Source: JANYJA01 sp038229055 (GTDB taxonomy: Bacteria > Acidobacteriota > Terriglobia > Bryobacterales > Bryobacteraceae). From it: a stretch of 41,205 bases of DNA. Position numbers and translations under genes: made by a program. This document shows, piece after piece, positions 33,080 to 41,205 of the stretch (positions are counted from its first letter, which is position 1; each line of letters opens with the position of its first letter). Location: the NCBI GenBank assembly GCA_038229055.1, contig JBBROU010000033.1, positions 1 to 41,205 on the forward strand, read 5' to 3'. Below the pieces are notes generated by a model, which did not search any database, was not told where the DNA came from, and worked only from the letters and a program-made list of their open reading frames with translations.

Positions 33080-34438
33080 ATGCCCCAACGCGCGGAACAA
33101 TTGCGGCGCCTGCGCTCCACCGACCACGATGTGCTGATCTTAGGCGGTGGTATTAATGGCGCCGGAGTCGCCCGCGACCTTGCCTTGCGCGCGCACACCA
33201 CCGGAACGCCCCTCCGCGTCGCGCTCATCGAGAAAAATCAGTTCGCGTCCGGTACCAGCGGAAAGAATTCGCAGTTGATCCACGGCGGTCTACGCTATCT
33301 GAAGTACTTCGAATTTCACCTCGTCCGTGAGGCTCTCCGGGAACGCGCTACTCTTCTGCGCATCGCCCCACACCTTGTAAAATCGCAGCCATTCCTCATC
33401 CCGCTTTACGAGCCATTCGCCAAGACCTTTTACGGCACCGGACTCACGCTCTATGACGCTCTAGCCGGCAGCCACAACGTGGCTCGACATCGCGCGGTCT
33501 CCGCCCATGAACTGCGCACGCTTGAACCCTCCATGGACCCGCGCCATTCCCGCGGCGCTCAGCTTTTCTTCGATTGCCAGGTGAATTCCGCCCGCCTCGT
33601 CCTGGATAACATCTTCGACGCCGCCCGCCTAGGCGCGGCAGTCGCCAACTACGTCGAAGCCGTCGAGGTCTCCCCTACCCTCGTGCAAGCGCGCGATACC
33701 CTCACCGGCGAACACTTCGACATCCGTGCACGCCAGGTGGTCGACTCGACCGGTGCTTGGGCTAGCGGCCAGGATCTGCGTCTGGTGCGCGGCTCGCATC
33801 TCGTTCTTCCGCGAATCAATCGTAGCGATAACGCGATCGCCCATTTCGATCCGCAAGGCCGCATTGTCTTCCTGATCCCGTGGGGCAGTCAGCAGCAGCT
33901 CACGCTCGTAGGCACCACCGACGTGGATCACACCGGGTCGCCCGATGATGTCCGAATCAGTACGGAAGAGACGGCCTATCTAACCGGTGTCGTCCGGCGG
34001 CTCTATCCTGACGCCGACACTTCACCCATTTCGACTTACAGTTCCTTGCGCCCCTTGGTTAAGGGCCAAAAGTCCGGCGCGTCGTCGGCCACCTCGACTA
34101 GTCGCGAACACCGCATCTGGCGTGCCCAAAACGGCATCGTCCATATCGCCGGCGGGAAATACACGACCTATCGTTCCATGAGTGAAGAAGCAGTCGATCT
34201 TGTATGTCGCGATCTCTTCCCCGCACTCACCGAATGCTGCACTACCGCGACGACAGTGATTCCTGGACGCGCCGATCTTCCGGCGCCGGCCGAAGCCGCC
34301 GAGTATGAAATGGCGCAAACCGCGGCCGACTACCTCTATGTCAGCACTTACTTAGGCTATGAATCGAGGACCGTACCCGAAGAACTCGCGAAGCAGCTCG
34401 ATCGCGTTTTTGGCGCGGCCCGGTCAACGCGGCGTTGA
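33080..34438 (+). CDS. glpD: FAD-dependent glycerol-3-phosphate dehydrogenase, short form
   Basis: The 452-residue protein starts at ATG 33080. It has the FAD motif LILGGGINGAGVARD (about 18-32), the GlpD blocks SGTSGKNSQLIHGGLRYL, YDALAGSHN, FFDCQVNSARLVLDN and VDSTGAWA, and the substrate/FAD region LIPWGSQQQLTLVGTTD, then TYSSLRPLV and IAGGKYTTYRSM. Most of the C-terminal helical domain of classical GlpD (500 or more residues) is missing: the protein stops about 50 residues after the last FAD block. It would oxidise glycerol-3-phosphate to dihydroxyacetone phosphate and feed electrons to quinone. Its stop overlaps the convergent tyrA stop by 15 bases. Confidence 0.88.
   Translation: MPQRAEQLRRLRSTDHDVLILGGGINGAGVARDLALRAHTTGTPLRVALIEKNQFASGTSGKNSQLIHGGLRYLKYFEFHLVREALRERATLLRIAPHLVKSQPFLIPLYEPFAKTFYGTGLTLYDALAGSHNVARHRAVSAHELRTLEPSMDPRHSRGAQLFFDCQVNSARLVLDNIFDAARLGAAVANYVEAVEVSPTLVQARDTLTGEHFDIRARQVVDSTGAWASGQDLRLVRGSHLVLPRINRSDNAIAHFDPQGRIVFLIPWGSQQQLTLVGTTDVDHTGSPDDVRISTEETAYLTGVVRRLYPDADTSPISTYSSLRPLVKGQKSGASSATSTSREHRIWRAQNGIVHIAGGKYTTYRSMSEEAVDLVCRDLFPALTECCTTATTVIPGRADLPAPAEAAEYEMAQTAADYLYVSTYLGYESRTVPEELAKQLDRVFGAARSTRR
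34424..34438. repeat. Inverted repeat containing the stop codons of both convergent genes
   Basis: TCAACGC-G-GCGTTGA is a perfect 7-base inverted repeat around one base. Its right end is the TGA of glpD and its left end, read on the minus strand, is the TGA of tyrA. It has no T-run, so it is a doubtful terminator, but a transcript hairpin at both 3' ends is possible. Confidence 0.6.
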
Positions 34439-35272
34439 AGCTCGCAAGCTGCCGGAAACCTCGCTCGCCTTCGTAAACTCCTCTTGCGCCGCCCGCGTCC
34501 GCAGATTCTCGCGCAGGTATTCGAGCTTGCCGATGTAGGCGCCCAGTGCTTCCTCGATCGCACCCGTATTGGTCGCCAGAATGTCGCGCCACAGTTCATA
34601 GGAACTCAGAGCTAAGCGCGTCGCATCCATCAGCCCCGGGCCTCCGACATTCACGGCCTCCGGCGCGTCCTCGCCGATTACAGACGCCAGCGCCGTCGAT
34701 GCCAGCTGCGGCAAGTGCGAACTGTAGGCCACCAGCCGGTCGTGCTGCTCCGCGCCCAGCGTCACCAGCCTCGCCCCGGCACTCTCGATCCATCCTAGAA
34801 ACTCCTGCGCCTTCTCTGTTTCCATCTCGGTCGGATCGCCTGGCGTTACTACATATGGCCGGTCGCGAAACAAGTTCCCGTCCGCCGCCCCAACCCCGCG
34901 TGTCTCTTTCCCCGCCATCGGATGCCCACCCAGAAACTGCGCGCGCTTCAAATGTTCTTGGGCGGCCGACACAATCGCATGCTTGGTGCTCCCCGCATCC
35001 GTCACCAGCGCACCCGGTTTCACCACCGCATCCAAGTGCCGCAGCGTATCGACGATACGCCCGATCGGCTGAGCCAGATAAATCAGATCCGCCGTTCCAG
35101 CCGCCTCCTTCAGATCCAACCCGGCATCAATGACGCCCAGCTCAAGCGCCTCTTTCAACGTCGCCGGTGAGCTGACTCCCACTACTCGTCCCCGAAAACC
35201 GGCCGCCCTCAGTGCCAGAGCGAAGGATCCCCCGATCAGCCCAACCCCGACGACGGCGACAGTCTCGATCAC
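34424..35272 (-). CDS. tyrA: Prephenate dehydrogenase
   Basis: The 282-residue protein starts at GTG 35272, overlapping the aroF stop as GTGA. It has the NAD motif VGVGLIGGSFALAL, a conserved TDAGSTKHAIV, the catalytic region GGHPMAGKETRGV with the family His, and HDRLVAYSSHLPQL in the helical dimerisation domain. There is no ACT or chorismate mutase domain fused; the mutase is a separate gene upstream. It oxidatively decarboxylates prephenate to hydroxyphenylpyruvate for tyrosine. Arogenate use cannot be excluded. Confidence 0.9.
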   Translation of the reverse strand: MIETVAVVGVGLIGGSFALALRAAGFRGRVVGVSSPATLKEALELGVIDAGLDLKEAAGTADLIYLAQPIGRIVDTLRHLDAVVKPGALVTDAGSTKHAIVSAAQEHLKRAQFLGGHPMAGKETRGVGAADGNLFRDRPYVVTPGDPTEMETEKAQEFLGWIESAGARLVTLGAEQHDRLVAYSSHLPQLASTALASVIGEDAPEAVNVGGPGLMDATRLALSSYELWRDILATNTGAIEEALGAYIGKLEYLRENLRTRAAQEEFTKASEVSGSLRASTPR

Positions 35273-36279
35273 AGCGTCCTTCCCACGGCCTTTGCGATCA
35301 GCCGCAGTTGCCCCATCAGCTCCGCATATTGCGCGGGATCGAGCGATTGCGCCCCGTCGCTCAGCGCCCGATCGGGATCCGGATGCACCTCCATCAAGAG
35401 GCCGTCCGCGCCCGCCGCGACCGCTGCCCGCGCCAGCGCCGGCACCATATCCCGCCTCCCCGTCCCGTGCGAAGGGTCGCCTACCATCGGCAAGTGCGAC
35501 AGCTTCTTCACCACCGGAATCGCCGAAATATCCATGGTGTTGCGCGTATACGTTTCAAACGTCCGAATTCCGCGCTCGCACAAGATCACGTCGTAATTTC
35601 CGCCGGAAAGAATATACTCGGCCGAAAGCAGCAGCTCTTCGATGGTCGCCGCAATGCCGCGCTTCAACAGCACCGGCGTTCGCTGCTTTCCCAACTCGCG
35701 CAGCAGATTGTAATTCTGCATATTGCGCGCGCCTACCTGCAGAATGTCCGAATAGGCCGTCAACAAAGGAATCTGCGTCTGATCCATCACCTCGCTGACT
35801 ACCAGCAGTCCATTCCGGTCCGCCGCCGCGCGCAGCAACTGCAGCCCCTCTTCGCCCATCCCCTGGAAACTGTAAGGCGAGCTCCTCGGCTTGAATGCGC
35901 CGCCCCGAATCACCCGCGCCCCGCCGCGCGCTACCGCTTCCGCCGAGCGTTCGATCTGCTCCCGGCTCTCCACGCTGCACGGGCCCGCCATCACCACCAC
36001 CGCGCCGCGCCCAATCTCCACGCCCTTGATCTTCACCACGGTTCCGCCCGGGCGGAAACTCCGGCTGGCCAGCTTATAGGGCGATACGATGCGATGCGCT
36101 TCCTTCACTCCCTCCATCACCTCAAACAGTTCCGGCTCGAAGTCCTTACCCCCGACCCCGCCGAGGAGCGTGTGCACCACCCCGGTCGAGCGGTGCACAT
36201 CGAACCCGAGGCCCACCAGCCGGTCGATCGCCTTTTGGATCTGCGCCTCGCTGGCGCCTTCGTTCATTACCACTAACAT
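35269..36279 (-). CDS. aroF: 3-deoxy-7-phosphoheptulonate synthase (AroA-beta type with ferredoxin-like domain)
   Basis: The 336-residue protein starts at ATG 36279 and overlaps the chorismate mutase stop by 7 bases. Residues 1-70 form the ferredoxin-like regulatory domain (LVVMNEGASEAQIQKAIDRL). The TIM barrel follows with AGPCSVESREQ, RGGAFKPRSSPYSFQGMGEEG, LLVVSEVMD, QVGARNMQNYNLL, PVLLKRG and DPSHGTGRRD. This is the Thermotoga-like type I-beta enzyme, whose N-terminal domain binds tyrosine or other products. It makes the first committed compound of the shikimate pathway from PEP and erythrose-4-phosphate. Confidence 0.93.
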   Translation of the reverse strand: MLVVMNEGASEAQIQKAIDRLVGLGFDVHRSTGVVHTLLGGVGGKDFEPELFEVMEGVKEAHRIVSPYKLASRSFRPGGTVVKIKGVEIGRGAVVVMAGPCSVESREQIERSAEAVARGGARVIRGGAFKPRSSPYSFQGMGEEGLQLLRAAADRNGLLVVSEVMDQTQIPLLTAYSDILQVGARNMQNYNLLRELGKQRTPVLLKRGIAATIEELLLSAEYILSGGNYDVILCERGIRTFETYTRNTMDISAIPVVKKLSHLPMVGDPSHGTGRRDMVPALARAAVAAGADGLLMEVHPDPDRALSDGAQSLDPAQYAELMGQLRLIAKAVGRTL

Positions 36280-36569
36280 TCGGTCTCCATCCTGACTCGC
36301 TGCACCTTCCGCATCTCATCAATGATTCGTTCGAAGATCCGGCGCACCGCCTCTTCGGTCAACGGCCCCCCGTTGGTCCCGATAACATTGCGGTACACCT
36401 GGTCCTCCCGCTTCGGTTCATAGATCGGCATCGCCACCGCCTTCTTAATGCGCCCAATCTCTTCCACGATCCCCGTTCTCTCGTTCAGCAGGTTCAATAT
36501 TCGGCGGTCTACATCGTCGATCCGCGTCCGGCATTCTTCCAACGCCTGCACTGCCATTTCCCGTGTCAT
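36273..36569 (-). CDS. aroQ: Chorismate mutase, AroQ class
   Basis: The 98-residue all-helical protein has the AroQ pattern: an N-terminal RTRIDDVDRRILNLLNERTG helix (read without its first residue), EIGRIKKAVAMPIYEPKRED with the catalytic Lys/Arg region, and LTEEAVRRIFERIIDEMRKV. It converts chorismate to prephenate, the substrate of the TyrA encoded two genes downstream. In several bacteria this domain is fused to the DAHP synthase and regulates it; here the two genes overlap by 7 bases but remain separate. The start may be at 36569 or the in-frame ATG 12 bases later. Confidence 0.9.
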   Translation of the reverse strand: MTREMAVQALEECRTRIDDVDRRILNLLNERTGIVEEIGRIKKAVAMPIYEPKREDQVYRNVIGTNGGPLTEEAVRRIFERIIDEMRKVQRVRMETEC

Positions 36570-36613
36570 CGCCTATCCACTGTAAAACAGTCGCCTCCAT
36601 TAAACTTAAGGTC

Positions 36614-37975
36614 ATGTCCTACTTTGATTCCATCGTGATCGGGGCCGGTCAGTCGGGTCCTTCAATGGCGGCAAAACTCGCCGCGGCCGGGCGCCCAACC
36701 GCTATTATCGAACGCAAGCTTTTCGGTGGCACGTGCGTCAACACGGGCTGCGTCCCGACCAAAGCGCTTATCGCCAGCGCGCGCGTCGCTCACTTCGCCC
36801 GCCGCGCTGCCGAGTACGGCGTCAAGCTCCCCGGTCTGGTTCAAGTGGACATGAGAGCCGTCAAAGCCCGCAAGGATGCGATTGTCGCCTTATCGCGCGA
36901 CGGCGTCGAGAAACAGATGAAAACGACTCCGAACCTCACCGCCATCGAAGGCCACGCTCGCTTCGTTGACGCTCACAGTATCTCTGTCAACGATGTTACC
37001 CACTCGGCCGATAACTTCTTCCTGAACGTGGGCGCGCGTGCGCAGATTCCCAAAATTCCCGGCCTGGACCACGTTCCGTTCCTCACGAACTCGTCCATGA
37101 TGGCCGTCGATTTCCTCCCTGACCACCTCCTCATCATCGGCGGCAGTTACGTCGCGCTTGAGTTCGGCCAGATGTACCGCCGTTTCGGCAGCCAAGTGAC
37201 CATCGTGAATCGCGGCGATCGCCTCGTCGCGCGCGAAGATCCCGACATCTCGGCGGCCATACAGGCGATTCTTGAAGCCGAAACGATCCTTATCAACAAC
37301 GGTGCAAACGGCATTCGCGCCGCATCGCGCAACGGCCGTGTCGAACTAACTTGGGACTCCGGCTCCGTCGAAGGCAGCCATCTCCTCCTTGCCACGGGCC
37401 GCATGCCCAATACCGGCGACCTCGGCCTCGATCTCGCCGGAGTCAATACCAACGCTGACGGATACGTCGAAGTCGACGACTTGCTTCGCACCAGCGTGCC
37501 GCACATCTGGGCCATGGGTGATTGCAATGGCCGCGGCGCTTTTACTCATACGTCCTACAACGATTTCGAAATCGTCGCGGCCAATCTCTTCGATCGCGAC
37601 CAACGCCGCGTCAGCGACCGCATACCTTGCTACAACCTCTACACCGATCCTCCACTCGGCCGTTGCGGTCTAACCGAAACTCAGGTCCGTTCGAGCGGCC
37701 GCCCCGCGCTGATGGGCACCCGCCCCATGACCCGCGTCGGCCGCGCCGTCGAGAAAGGCGAAACGCAAGGATTCTTGAAAGTATTGGTCGACGCCGAATC
37801 GAAGCTCATCCTTGGTGCCAGCCTGCTGGGCGTGGAATGCGACGAAGTCATCCACAGCCTGCTCGACATCATGTACGCCAAAGTACCCTACACCGTGGTT
37901 CAGCGCGCCATGCACATCCACCCGACGGTCTCCGAGCTCATCCCCACCCTCCTCGGTGATTTGAAACCCCTATAA
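36614..37975 (+). CDS. FAD-dependent pyridine nucleotide-disulfide oxidoreductase (mercuric reductase/dihydrolipoyl dehydrogenase-like)
   Basis: The 453-residue protein starts at ATG 36614 with AAGG upstream; a longer in-frame start would enter the chorismate mutase gene. It has the FAD motif VIGAGQSGP, the redox-active pair Cys41/Cys46 (GGTCVNTGCVPTK), the NAD motif LIIGGSYVALEFG, the second FAD motif IWAMGDCNG and the dimer-interface His-Glu (HIHPTVSE). It lacks the N-terminal metal-binding domain and C-terminal Cys pair of true MerA, so mercury reduction is unlikely. The physiological disulfide substrate is unknown. It is the first gene of an operon with greA. Confidence 0.85.
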   Translation: MSYFDSIVIGAGQSGPSMAAKLAAAGRPTAIIERKLFGGTCVNTGCVPTKALIASARVAHFARRAAEYGVKLPGLVQVDMRAVKARKDAIVALSRDGVEKQMKTTPNLTAIEGHARFVDAHSISVNDVTHSADNFFLNVGARAQIPKIPGLDHVPFLTNSSMMAVDFLPDHLLIIGGSYVALEFGQMYRRFGSQVTIVNRGDRLVAREDPDISAAIQAILEAETILINNGANGIRAASRNGRVELTWDSGSVEGSHLLLATGRMPNTGDLGLDLAGVNTNADGYVEVDDLLRTSVPHIWAMGDCNGRGAFTHTSYNDFEIVAANLFDRDQRRVSDRIPCYNLYTDPPLGRCGLTETQVRSSGRPALMGTRPMTRVGRAVEKGETQGFLKVLVDAESKLILGASLLGVECDEVIHSLLDIMYAKVPYTVVQRAMHIHPTVSELIPTLLGDLKPL

Positions 37976-38478
37976 TGATCGAAGGAGTTACCGGAAGTTC
38001 CGCTGAAATGCTCGACATCAAGAAAAAGCTGCAGGAAGAACTCGCCGCGCTGGAGTACGAACTGCACAACGAACTTCCCAAGGAAATACGCACCGCTCGC
38101 GCGCATGGCGACCTCAGCGAAAATGCGGAATACCACGCTGCCAAGGAGCGTCAGGGTCACGTCAATGCGCGCCTGAATCAGGTAAAGCAGCGTCTGGCCG
38201 AAATCTCGATGATTGACTTCACCAAGATCCCGAAAGACAGAGTGGGCCTGGGTTCGCGCGTGGTTGTCCTCGACACCAAGAAAGACGAGGAGATCACCTA
38301 TCACCTGGTCATGACGGAAGAAACTGATGCCGCCAAAGGCATGATCTCGACCAGTTCTCCCATCGGTCGCAGCCTGCTGGGCAAAGATGTTGGCGATACG
38401 GTCAAAGTCACACTCCCGGGCGGCACCAAAGAGCTCGAAATCATCAAGGTCGAGACCGTACACGATCTCGGGGGATAG
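37975..38478 (+). CDS. greA: Transcription elongation factor GreA
   Basis: The 167-residue protein is started at the ATG overlapping the previous stop (TAATG). An internal ATG at 38008 (MLDIKKKL) has GGAAG upstream and aligns better with other GreA N-termini, so it may be the real start. The coiled-coil finger contains RAHGDLSENAEYHAAKERQ, with the acidic tip that stimulates RNA cleavage. The C-terminal FKBP-like domain has LGSRVVVLD, ISTSSPIGRSLLGK and GDTVKVTLPGG. It rescues backtracked RNA polymerase. Confidence 0.93.
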   Translation: MIEGVTGSSAEMLDIKKKLQEELAALEYELHNELPKEIRTARAHGDLSENAEYHAAKERQGHVNARLNQVKQRLAEISMIDFTKIPKDRVGLGSRVVVLDTKKDEEITYHLVMTEETDAAKGMISTSSPIGRSLLGKDVGDTVKVTLPGGTKELEIIKVETVHDLGG

Positions 38479-38480
38479 TC

Positions 38481-39125
38481 ATGACGTTCACGCGCGCCAT
38501 TGGCGAAGTTTTCGGAGCCGTGATCCACAAAATCGTCGGCGCGCTGGCTTTATCGCGAATTCACCCCAATGTCCTGACCTTCATCGGCTTGGTCATCAAC
38601 ATTTGGGCCGCGTTCATGTTTGCAGCCGGTCGGTTCCGCTTCGCCGCTGCAGTCGTCCTGGGCGCTGGATTGTTCGACATGGTGGATGGCCGTGTCGCCC
38701 GTGAGACCAACCGAGTCACCCGCTTCGGCGGATTCTTCGATTCGGTGCTCGACCGTTATTCCGACCTCGCCCTCTTCATGGGTCTGCTGGTCTACTATGC
38801 CTCGATCAACCGCTTCTTCTATATCGTTCTGACCGCGATCGTGATGACGGGCTCGGTGATGGTCAGCTACACGCGGGCACGCGCCGAAAACACGATTCCC
38901 AAGTGCAAAGTCGGTTTTCTAGAGCGCCCGGAGCGCATCGTCCTGATCATCATCGGCGCGCTGTTCGACCGCATGGCTCCCGCCCTCTGGGTGCTCGCCA
39001 TCCTGTCGAATCTGACCGTCATTCACCGGATGATCTACACCTGGCAGGAAACCCGGCAGCTCGAAGACGCCCAACTGCGAGCCGCGCCCGACCGCTCCGC
39101 CGCGTCGGCCCCGGCCCCCCGATAG
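38481..39125 (+). CDS. CDP-alcohol phosphatidyltransferase family membrane enzyme
   Basis: The 214-residue protein starts 2 bases after the greA stop. The catalytic signature is complete: Asp66-x2-Asp69-Gly70-x2-Ala73-Arg74, then Gly83-x3-Asp87-x3-Asp91 (FDMVDGRVAR; GGFFDSVLDRYSD). Several membrane helices follow (LFMGLLVYYASINRFFYIVL; IVMTGSVMVSYTRARAE). Such enzymes transfer a phosphatidyl group from CDP-diacylglycerol to an alcohol such as inositol phosphate, glycerol phosphate or serine. The acceptor cannot be read from the sequence. The Ala/Pro-rich C-terminal tail is likely disordered. Confidence 0.88.
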   Translation: MTFTRAIGEVFGAVIHKIVGALALSRIHPNVLTFIGLVINIWAAFMFAAGRFRFAAAVVLGAGLFDMVDGRVARETNRVTRFGGFFDSVLDRYSDLALFMGLLVYYASINRFFYIVLTAIVMTGSVMVSYTRARAENTIPKCKVGFLERPERIVLIIIGALFDRMAPALWVLAILSNLTVIHRMIYTWQETRQLEDAQLRAAPDRSAASAPAPR

Positions 39126-39146
39126 CTGAGGTACACGCTAGTTGGG

Positions 39147-41105
39147 TCACCAAGCCGCGCCCAGAAATTGTTCGACAGTTGTTAGCCGGACTCGTTCGGA
39201 TTGAGCGGCTCTGGCGCGACCCACATCAACAGGGTCGATCAGGAACGTCTTCGTGCTTACACTCGTCAGCATTTTTGGGATGTCGGGTGAACGGAGGGCA
39301 CCGAAAGCGAAATAGTGTGTTGGGATCGCGACCGGAGAACCAAAGAATTGGTGGACGCTGGTGTAGCTATCGCGAAGAACCGCCCAGACTAGATCCTGCG
39401 AATTAGTAAGCCAGATGGCATACGATGCTGCCAGTGATGCGTTCGGTCCGCGAGCGTAGAGGGCGCGCCTGCCAGATGGTCTGGTGAAAGGAAAGCTATT
39501 CAGGCGGATCTGGAGATCCCACGCTTGGCGCCAAACAAAATTCTCACCCAGCAAGAGACTCGTCGCGAAGATCCAGTTAGGATGAGAGACCGCCAGTTCG
39601 CCGAATCCGCGCGGATCCATTTCGATGACAAGGTAATCGCGTCGCAAAGCCTCCTGGACAATTGGATCGGAAGCAAGCGATTCCTTGTCTCTGTCGTCGA
39701 TGGCAAGTAGAGTGCCGGCAAGACCTGGCCCGTAGTCTGGGCCTGGGCGCAGAATTGTTACGGGAACTTCTATTCCTTCCTCGGTAGCAAGGTTCCTGCG
39801 GTGAACTGGAAATCGATTAATTCCAAGCGTCGCTTGACCCAGTGCCGGGGCGTCTCCGGCCAGTACGCTAGACGATAACTCCTTCTCCCCGTTTATGCTT
39901 CGATCCGCAAGCTGTCCGACCGCATCCGCAAGTGCGCTAACTGTGTCTGCCCGTTGCCCTCGGGGCAGGCAAGCTAATTCCGAAGAGCCCGTGGGCTCGA
40001 CTTGAGTTTGTGCCTCCTGAACTGGAGAACCATCCCCGCGATTTGCTAGAGCCCAGAGAAAGAATCCGTAAGCAGCTTGGCGGCGCGCCCGGTCGTAAGC
40101 CGTGCCTTCGCTAGCGAACATTCGTATCTGGCGTACTTCGTCGAACGAAGCATAGAGACGCTGTCCGTAGTCGTAGAGAGGACGAGCATCCGCGTCGGCA
40201 ATGATCATCAGCCGCCGGGGAGCGGTTAGGGCAATCAGTTCCTGGATATTCGCATACTGCAAGATTCCTGGAACCAGAAGACGCTTGTCCTCGCCGCCAT
40301 TCCAATCGTTCGGGCGCGCGCGGTGGATCAGATCGGCGAAATCAAAAGTATCGTCGACCGGAACGGCCGCGTTGATACGATCGTCAAGGGCGGCTGTAAG
40401 CCACGTGTCAAAGCCGCCGCCATCGACGCCAGTGAGGCCGATCTTGCCAGGGTCGACGTCTTTTCGTGAGAGCAGGTATTCGAGCGCGCATTGCGTCTCG
40501 TATTCGCTAATTCCGGGCTGGGAAAGCCCGACGAGCAGCGCCTCACGGCTATAGCCATCGGCTGGCCCACGCTCGCCTGCGCCAGGTGGGTCGGGAACCA
40601 TGACGATGAAGCCAAGCCGCGCCATATTAATTGCGAAAGTCTGCGCTTCAGGATGCATCTTACCCTGCTCCCATGTGTGGGCGCCGACGACCAAAAGAAT
40701 AGCGGGAGCTGCTGATCGAAGGCCGTCCGGCACATAGATGTGAGCAGGCACGAAAGCATTTCGTAAGGTCTGGTATCCGAGCTTTTCGATGTGATATCCC
40801 GCGCGAGATACAGTCCCGAGTACCGTAGGGCGCAGATCGGGTGGCCATGGTAGCCGCCGGTAGCCAAGGGATTCCGTAAATCGCCTACGAAGTGATGATC
40901 TGGCGCGTTCAATATCCCGCCGTCCGGCAGGATGCTGGACTTGGCCCGCAGTCTTCAGGGCTCTTTTTTCCAGTGTATCTTCTACCGCGTTCTTGGTAAC
41001 AGGGGGCCTCTGTGGAGCGAGAAGCTCAAGTTCTCTCAACGTTTCCTGTGCTTGCAGCGCGACCGCAACGGTGCGTGTCAACGTGTTTGAGACACCTCGA
41101 AGCAT
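39147..41105 (-). CDS. Two-part alpha/beta-hydrolase (acetylxylan esterase-like), probably missing its Ser nucleophile
   Basis: The protein has 652 residues from ATG 41105. The first half (about 100-365) follows the large acetylxylan esterase/dienelactone hydrolase plan: VPAHIYVPDG, PAILLVVGAHTWEQGK, ARLGFIVMVPDPPGAGER, then GLTGVDGGGFDTWLTAALDDR, read in parts. At the nucleophile elbow the expected G-x-S-G-G reads G-V-D-G-G, so Ser is replaced by Asp, and the usual late His-Gly motif reads SEGTAYD. The second half (about 430-650) repeats a degenerate hydrolase fold (MDPRGFGELAVSHPNW; LYARGPNASLAASYAIW). It is probably catalytically changed or inactive. No clear signal peptide is visible. It lies just after another gene on the same strand. 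Confidence 0.7.
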   Translation of the reverse strand: MLRGVSNTLTRTVAVALQAQETLRELELLAPQRPPVTKNAVEDTLEKRALKTAGQVQHPAGRRDIERARSSLRRRFTESLGYRRLPWPPDLRPTVLGTVSRAGYHIEKLGYQTLRNAFVPAHIYVPDGLRSAAPAILLVVGAHTWEQGKMHPEAQTFAINMARLGFIVMVPDPPGAGERGPADGYSREALLVGLSQPGISEYETQCALEYLLSRKDVDPGKIGLTGVDGGGFDTWLTAALDDRINAAVPVDDTFDFADLIHRARPNDWNGGEDKRLLVPGILQYANIQELIALTAPRRLMIIADADARPLYDYGQRLYASFDEVRQIRMFASEGTAYDRARRQAAYGFFLWALANRGDGSPVQEAQTQVEPTGSSELACLPRGQRADTVSALADAVGQLADRSINGEKELSSSVLAGDAPALGQATLGINRFPVHRRNLATEEGIEVPVTILRPGPDYGPGLAGTLLAIDDRDKESLASDPIVQEALRRDYLVIEMDPRGFGELAVSHPNWIFATSLLLGENFVWRQAWDLQIRLNSFPFTRPSGRRALYARGPNASLAASYAIWLTNSQDLVWAVLRDSYTSVHQFFGSPVAIPTHYFAFGALRSPDIPKMLTSVSTKTFLIDPVDVGRARAAQSERVRLTTVEQFLGAAW

Positions 41106-41108
41106 AAT

Positions 41109-41204
41109 TTACTGAAGTTTATTCTCTGGCGTTAGTTGTGGTTTGTTGATCCAGACCTCCGTGGGTACGGGAAGGGGTTGGGGCGGTTTACGGACGAAGC
41201 GTTC
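41109..41204 (-). CDS. C-terminal end of an unidentified protein (runs off window)
   Basis: The minus strand from the window edge is open for 31 codons to the TAA at 41111-41109, 3 bases before the hydrolase start. The translated end is Pro-rich and plausible as protein (RKPPQPLPVPTEVWINKPQ). The close spacing suggests it is the upstream partner of the hydrolase gene in one operon. The family cannot be told from this fragment. Confidence 0.45.
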   Translation of the reverse strand, partial: ERFVRKPPQPLPVPTEVWINKPQLTPENKLQ

Positions 41205-41205
41205 A

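Noticed and set aside
35212..36276. 354-codon open frame on the plus strand
   Set aside because: It lies opposite aroF and tyrA, is rich in Arg, His and Pro, and has no motif. It is a by-product of GC-rich codon use on the other strand.
36614..37975. Mercury resistance (merA)
   Set aside because: The catalytic Cys pair is present, but the N-terminal metal-binding domain and C-terminal Cys pair of MerA are missing and no other mer gene is near.

Overview
The window looks like chromosomal DNA of an Acidobacteriota bacterium, most likely of the Bryobacterales/Solibacter type. That is an inference from gene content: a PEP-CTERM secreted protein, a DUF7948/SBBP-type secreted protein, GC-rich coding and densely overlapping genes. 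No rRNA, tRNA, CRISPR array or insertion sequence was recognised, and no stretch over 300 bases lacks a gene.

Left edge (1-3736): a partial secreted beta-propeller-type protein (minus), a PEP-CTERM protein (plus) with a clear terminator, then an M24 peptidase and a Wzt-type polysaccharide-export ATPase (both minus, overlapping by ATGA).

Phage-like module (3759-20223, all minus): a compact siphovirus-like head and tail set. In transcription order it holds a small protein at the small-terminase position, large terminase, portal, scaffold, P22-type coat, an unknown, a connector, a probable tail terminator, a tail tube protein, a tail assembly chaperone with a programmed -1 frameshift (A AAA AAC), a very short tape measure, two distal tail proteins, a gpL/gpJ-like fusion and a large receptor/hydrolase-like tail protein. 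No integrase, repressor, replication or lysis gene is present. Host genes abut both ends. Composition and size resemble a domesticated, gene-transfer-agent-like element, although a decayed prophage is not excluded. The export ATPase and the peptidase follow it on the same strand after 22 bases.

Central region (20420-29157): a PpiC/SurA lipoprotein diverges from a Gfo/Idh/MocA oxidoreductase across a 24-base gap with two overlapping TATAAT boxes. Then comes a tight minus-strand lysine/diaminopimelate operon in the order M20 peptidase (DapE-like), asd, lysC, dapB, dapA, dapD, SDR.

Stress module (29177-33068): a divergent pair of operons. One encodes a YedZ1-like cytochrome b, a YedY1-like molybdenum methionine-sulfoxide reductase, a Met-rich MxKDx peptide (MrpX-like) and a DUF1223 thioredoxin-fold protein. 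The other encodes a SigF-type ECF sigma factor and an NrsF-like anti-sigma factor. The 139-base gap between them carries two identical, oppositely directed GTAACT-N16-CGAA elements. This matches the known SigF/NrsF hypochlorite-defence regulon design and predicts shared control.

Right region (33080-41205): glpD with a short C-terminus; a convergent aromatic operon (chorismate mutase, DAHP synthase, prephenate dehydrogenase); a plus-strand operon of a flavoprotein disulfide reductase, greA and a CDP-alcohol phosphatidyltransferase; a two-part esterase-like protein whose nucleophile serine appears replaced by Asp; and the C-terminal end of another gene.
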